Source: Desulfuromonadaceae bacterium UBA6124 (GTDB lineage: Bacteria; Desulfobacterota; Desulfuromonadia; Desulfuromonadales; Trichloromonadaceae). Taken from it: a DNA stretch of 7,523 nt. A program made the position numbers and the translations under genes. The stretch is from the NCBI GenBank assembly GCA_002423365.1, contig DIVU01000207.1:737-8259 (forward strand), in the 5' to 3' direction. This document shows, piece after piece, positions 5,540 to 7,523 of this stretch. The notes beneath the pieces were generated by a model. It ran no database searches and was not told the origin of the DNA. It was given only the letters and a program-made list of their open reading frames with translations. Numbering within the stretch: position 1 is the first letter of the stretch; every line of letters starts with the position of its first letter.

Positions 5540-6334
5540 ATGCCAAGATGGTTGCTGATCGGAATGGTCGCGGCGCTGCTGATCGGCTGCGGCGGAAAAT
5601 CATTCACCGTGTCCAAGGCCGAATACCGGGAGAAGGTCCAGACCCTGGGAGTTCTACCGTTGATGGTCGACGAGTCCTCGACCATCAGCCACCCGGAGCG
5701 CGAGCCGCTGATCGGCCTGCTGCACCAGTACAACAACTCGACCCGCGACCTGCTGATCGACATTCTCAAAGAAGGCAAACAGTATTTCGATGTTCGAGCG
5801 ATCCCCGGGAACTCCCAGGATATTTTCAACCGCCTGGTCATCGGCCAGAATCCTCGGGGACGGGGGGACGAACAACACATCGGCTATGTTTTCAATGCCG
5901 CGGAAATCACCCCGCTGGTTGAAAAAAATGTGGTGGACGCCATTCTGGTCGTGATCTTCAACGGCGTCGACCGTGACGAGAAACGTTGGGATCGCACCAA
6001 GCTGACCTTTCTGCGGGCCAATTACAACGTCATCTTGGCCAGCGCCATGGTTTTGACGGCGGACGGACAGGTGCTCTGGGAATACCACGGCAAGCCGGGG
6101 GAGAGCTTTCTGCCGCTGCAGTATCCGGACTTCGACGAGGCCCATTACAACAAGACCGAGGAGGTCAAGATCCGCTACATCTCCCTGGCCGGACTGGAAC
6201 GCACCCTGGCGGAACGCTCCAACAGCATGTTCAGCCGCGCCTCCGGCCCGCTTCCCTACCAGAAGCTCTTTGACCAACTGGCTTCCGAACTTAATCCGGG
6301 GATGATCAACCCCCTGCGCAACCAGCCCCAGTAA
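5540..6334 (+). CDS. Uncharacterised lipoprotein
   Basis: The product is 264 residues. MPRWLLIGMVAALLIGC is a lipoprotein signal peptide with lipobox LIGC and lipidated Cys17. The next residues are GG rather than Asp, which favours sorting to the outer membrane (an E. coli rule). The mature part begins with a strand-like KVQTLGVLPLMVDES, as in several periplasmic lipoproteins with a nucleotide-hydrolase-like or TolB-like N-terminal fold. It continues as a mixed alpha/beta domain with VVDAILVVIFNGVD and ASAMVLTADGQVLWEYHGKPG. I do not recognise a named family. The frame is open upstream to 5246 inside the MFS gene, but ATG 5540 has AGGAGG (5528-5533) and starts the signal peptide. It is probably the last gene of the gluQ operon. 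Confidence 0.85.
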   Translation: MPRWLLIGMVAALLIGCGGKSFTVSKAEYREKVQTLGVLPLMVDESSTISHPEREPLIGLLHQYNNSTRDLLIDILKEGKQYFDVRAIPGNSQDIFNRLVIGQNPRGRGDEQHIGYVFNAAEITPLVEKNVVDAILVVIFNGVDRDEKRWDRTKLTFLRANYNVILASAMVLTADGQVLWEYHGKPGESFLPLQYPDFDEAHYNKTEEVKIRYISLAGLERTLAERSNSMFSRASGPLPYQKLFDQLASELNPGMINPLRNQPQ

Positions 6335-6354
6335 GCCTCTTCCGGCCCAATTCA

Positions 6355-6395
6355 CGGGAAAGATCCGTTTCTTCCATGGAAACGGATCTTTCCCG
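6355..6395. terminator. Perfect 17-bp hairpin after the lipoprotein gene
   Basis: CGGGAAAGATCCGTTTC (6355-6371) and GAAACGGATCTTTCCCG (6379-6395) are perfect inverted complements around a 7-base loop, 20 bp after the stop codon. No T-tract follows on either side, so this is not a canonical intrinsic terminator. It may end the operon without a U-tract or protect the mRNA 3' end. Confidence 0.55.
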
Positions 6396-6777
6396 GAACA
6401 AACGTATTGACAGCCCCCTGCCAATGGTTGTAAATAGTTGCAGCAGCCTCGTTATCCCTCCCGCTGCGCGGCCTAGCAAACCTATTCGGAAAGCTTCCAT
6501 ATAAAGTCAGATCTTGCCATTGGTTAGCCTTTGACGCGGAACCATATCGTTTTTTAGTCCAGCGCCGACAACTCCCTGTTTTCGACATATCCGGCATGCG
6601 CCGACCGACAAAGGCACATCCTACCGTCCACTCCTGAAATCATGCTTCCATTAATACCTACCCCCGAAGATCGACCTGCCTTGTTCCGCCAGGGTCGCCA
6701 CCCTTCCATTCCGAGTCCTTCCGGCAAGCGACTCGTGCGGTGGATGGCCATCTGACGGAGCCCTCCGAGGAGACCCC
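6396..6777 (+). promoter_or_regulatory. rho leader region with candidate promoter and C-rich tract
   Basis: No protein gene is seen in these 382 bases. A perfect -35 TTGACA (6407-6412) is followed after 18 bases by a weak TAAATA (6431-6436), predicting a leader of about 335 nt. Bases 6601-6665 hold 27 C and only 7 G, the composition of a Rho utilisation site. Three hairpins follow: AGGGT/ACCCT (6691-6704), CGAGTC/GACTCG (6712-6735) and the palindrome GATGGCCATC (6743-6752). Known rho autoregulation in E. coli makes a Rho-dependent attenuator the likeliest reading. A T6 run at 6550-6555 follows only a weak stem. Confidence 0.5.
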
Positions 6778-7523
6778 ATGAACCTGAAGGAACTGAAAGA
6801 GAAAAAAGCCACTGAAGTGGCCGGCATCGCCAAGGATCTGAAGATCGAGGGCGCGGCGGGGATGCGGAAGCAGGACCTGATTTTCGCCATTCTCAATGCC
6901 ACGGCGGAAAAGAACGGCGCCATCTTCGGCGAGGGGGTGCTGGAAATTCTCCCCGACGGTTTCGGCTTTTTACGGGCGCCGGATGCCAACTACCTGCCGG
7001 GCCCCGACGACATCTACGTCTCCCCCTCGCAGATCCGCCGCTTCAACCTGCGCACCGGCGACACGGTTTCGGGGCAGATCCGCCCGCCCAAGGAGGGGGA
7101 GCGCTACTTCGCCCTGCTCAAGGTTTCCGAAGTCAACTTTGAAAATCCGGCGGTGGCCCGGGAAAAGACCCTCTTCGACAACCTGACCCCGCTTTACCCG
7201 GAAGAGCGCTTGCGGCTGGAAACGACCACGGACAACCTGCCGATGCGCGTCGTCGATCTTGCCACCCCCATAGGCAAGGGGCAGCGCGGTCTGATCGTGG
7301 CGCCGCCGCGCACCGGCAAGACGATGCTCTTGCAGAACATCGCCAACTCCATCACCACCAATCATCCGGAAGTCTACCTGATCGTTCTCCTCATCGACGA
7401 GCGCCCGGAGGAAGTCACCGACATGCAGCGCAGCGTCCAGGGGGAAGTCATCTCCTCGACTTTCGACGAACCGGCGACTCGCCACGTCCAGGTGGCGGAG
7501 ATGGTCATCGAGAAGGCCAAGCG
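6778..7523 (+). CDS. rho: Transcription termination factor Rho, N-terminal part
   Basis: Rho is a hexameric RNA-dependent ATPase that terminates transcription at C-rich sites and removes polymerase from untranslated RNA. The window holds 248 complete codons of an expected ~420 and is cut at the right edge. The N-terminal helical domain (MNLKELKEKKATEVAGIAKDL...) has the usual short form. The cold-shock-like RNA-binding domain carries GFGFLR (61-66) and GDDIYVSPSQIRRFNLRTGD-type residues at about 76-95. Walker A is APPRTGKT (175-182) and Walker B is LIVLLIDERPEE (201-212). The Q- and R-loops are beyond the edge. ATG 6778 is five bases after GAGGAG (6767-6772). No insertion in the N-terminal region was seen. 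Identification is secure. Confidence 0.97.
   Translation, partial: MNLKELKEKKATEVAGIAKDLKIEGAAGMRKQDLIFAILNATAEKNGAIFGEGVLEILPDGFGFLRAPDANYLPGPDDIYVSPSQIRRFNLRTGDTVSGQIRPPKEGERYFALLKVSEVNFENPAVAREKTLFDNLTPLYPEERLRLETTTDNLPMRVVDLATPIGKGQRGLIVAPPRTGKTMLLQNIANSITTNHPEVYLIVLLIDERPEEVTDMQRSVQGEVISSTFDEPATRHVQVAEMVIEKAK

Noticed and set aside
5654..6424. Minus-strand frame of 256 codons opposite the lipoprotein gene
   Set aside because: Shadow of the lipoprotein gene; no ribosome binding site, and the plus-strand signal peptide and start are convincing.
6550..6555. T6 run as an intrinsic terminator in the rho leader
   Set aside because: Only a weak TGGTT/AACCA stem with a long loop precedes it, separated from the T-run.

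Overview
The window reads as chromosomal DNA of a GC-rich, Gram-negative bacterium. The gene families (Rrf2 regulator with Fe-S-type cysteines, iron-sulfur CysH, CysDN, GluQ, a lipoprotein, Rho) and the base composition would suit a Desulfuromonadales/Geobacter-like deltaproteobacterium. That placement is inference; no 16S or other lineage marker is present.

Left part (1-2290, minus strand): an assimilatory sulfate reduction operon read right to left. It runs DUF2061 small membrane protein, cysH (iron-sulfur APS reductase), cysD (ATP sulfurylase small subunit), cysN (GTPase subunit, cut by the window edge). CysDN make APS from sulfate and ATP with GTP hydrolysis, and CysH reduces APS to sulfite. 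A hairpin-forming repeat lies between cysH and cysD, and cysD and cysN overlap by one base (TGATG).

Middle (2291-2749): about 460 bp without a protein gene, but not empty. On the plus strand there is a near-consensus promoter (TTGACT-17-TATACT), an upstream array of CCGGTTG half-sites, a stable hairpin and a textbook intrinsic terminator, together defining a candidate orphan small RNA of about 80 nt. Its terminator loop exposes an anti-Shine-Dalgarno sequence, eight bases of which pair perfectly with the cysN ribosome binding site. A second, opposing terminator ends the neighbouring regulator transcript.

2750-3181 (minus): an Rrf2-family regulator with an IscR-like Cys/Cys/Cys/His set, starting at GTG. 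A sequence resembling an E. coli IscR type-1 half-site covers its -10/start region, suggesting autoregulation.

3289-6395 (plus): a promoter followed by gluQ (glutamyl-Q tRNA(Asp) synthetase), an overlapping MFS transporter gene and an uncharacterised lipoprotein gene, closed by a perfect 17-bp hairpin.

6396-7523 (plus): a roughly 380-bp leader with a C-rich, G-poor tract and serial hairpins, then the first 248 codons of rho. The leader looks suited to Rho autoregulation. No CRISPR array, tRNA, rRNA, IS element or phage gene was seen.
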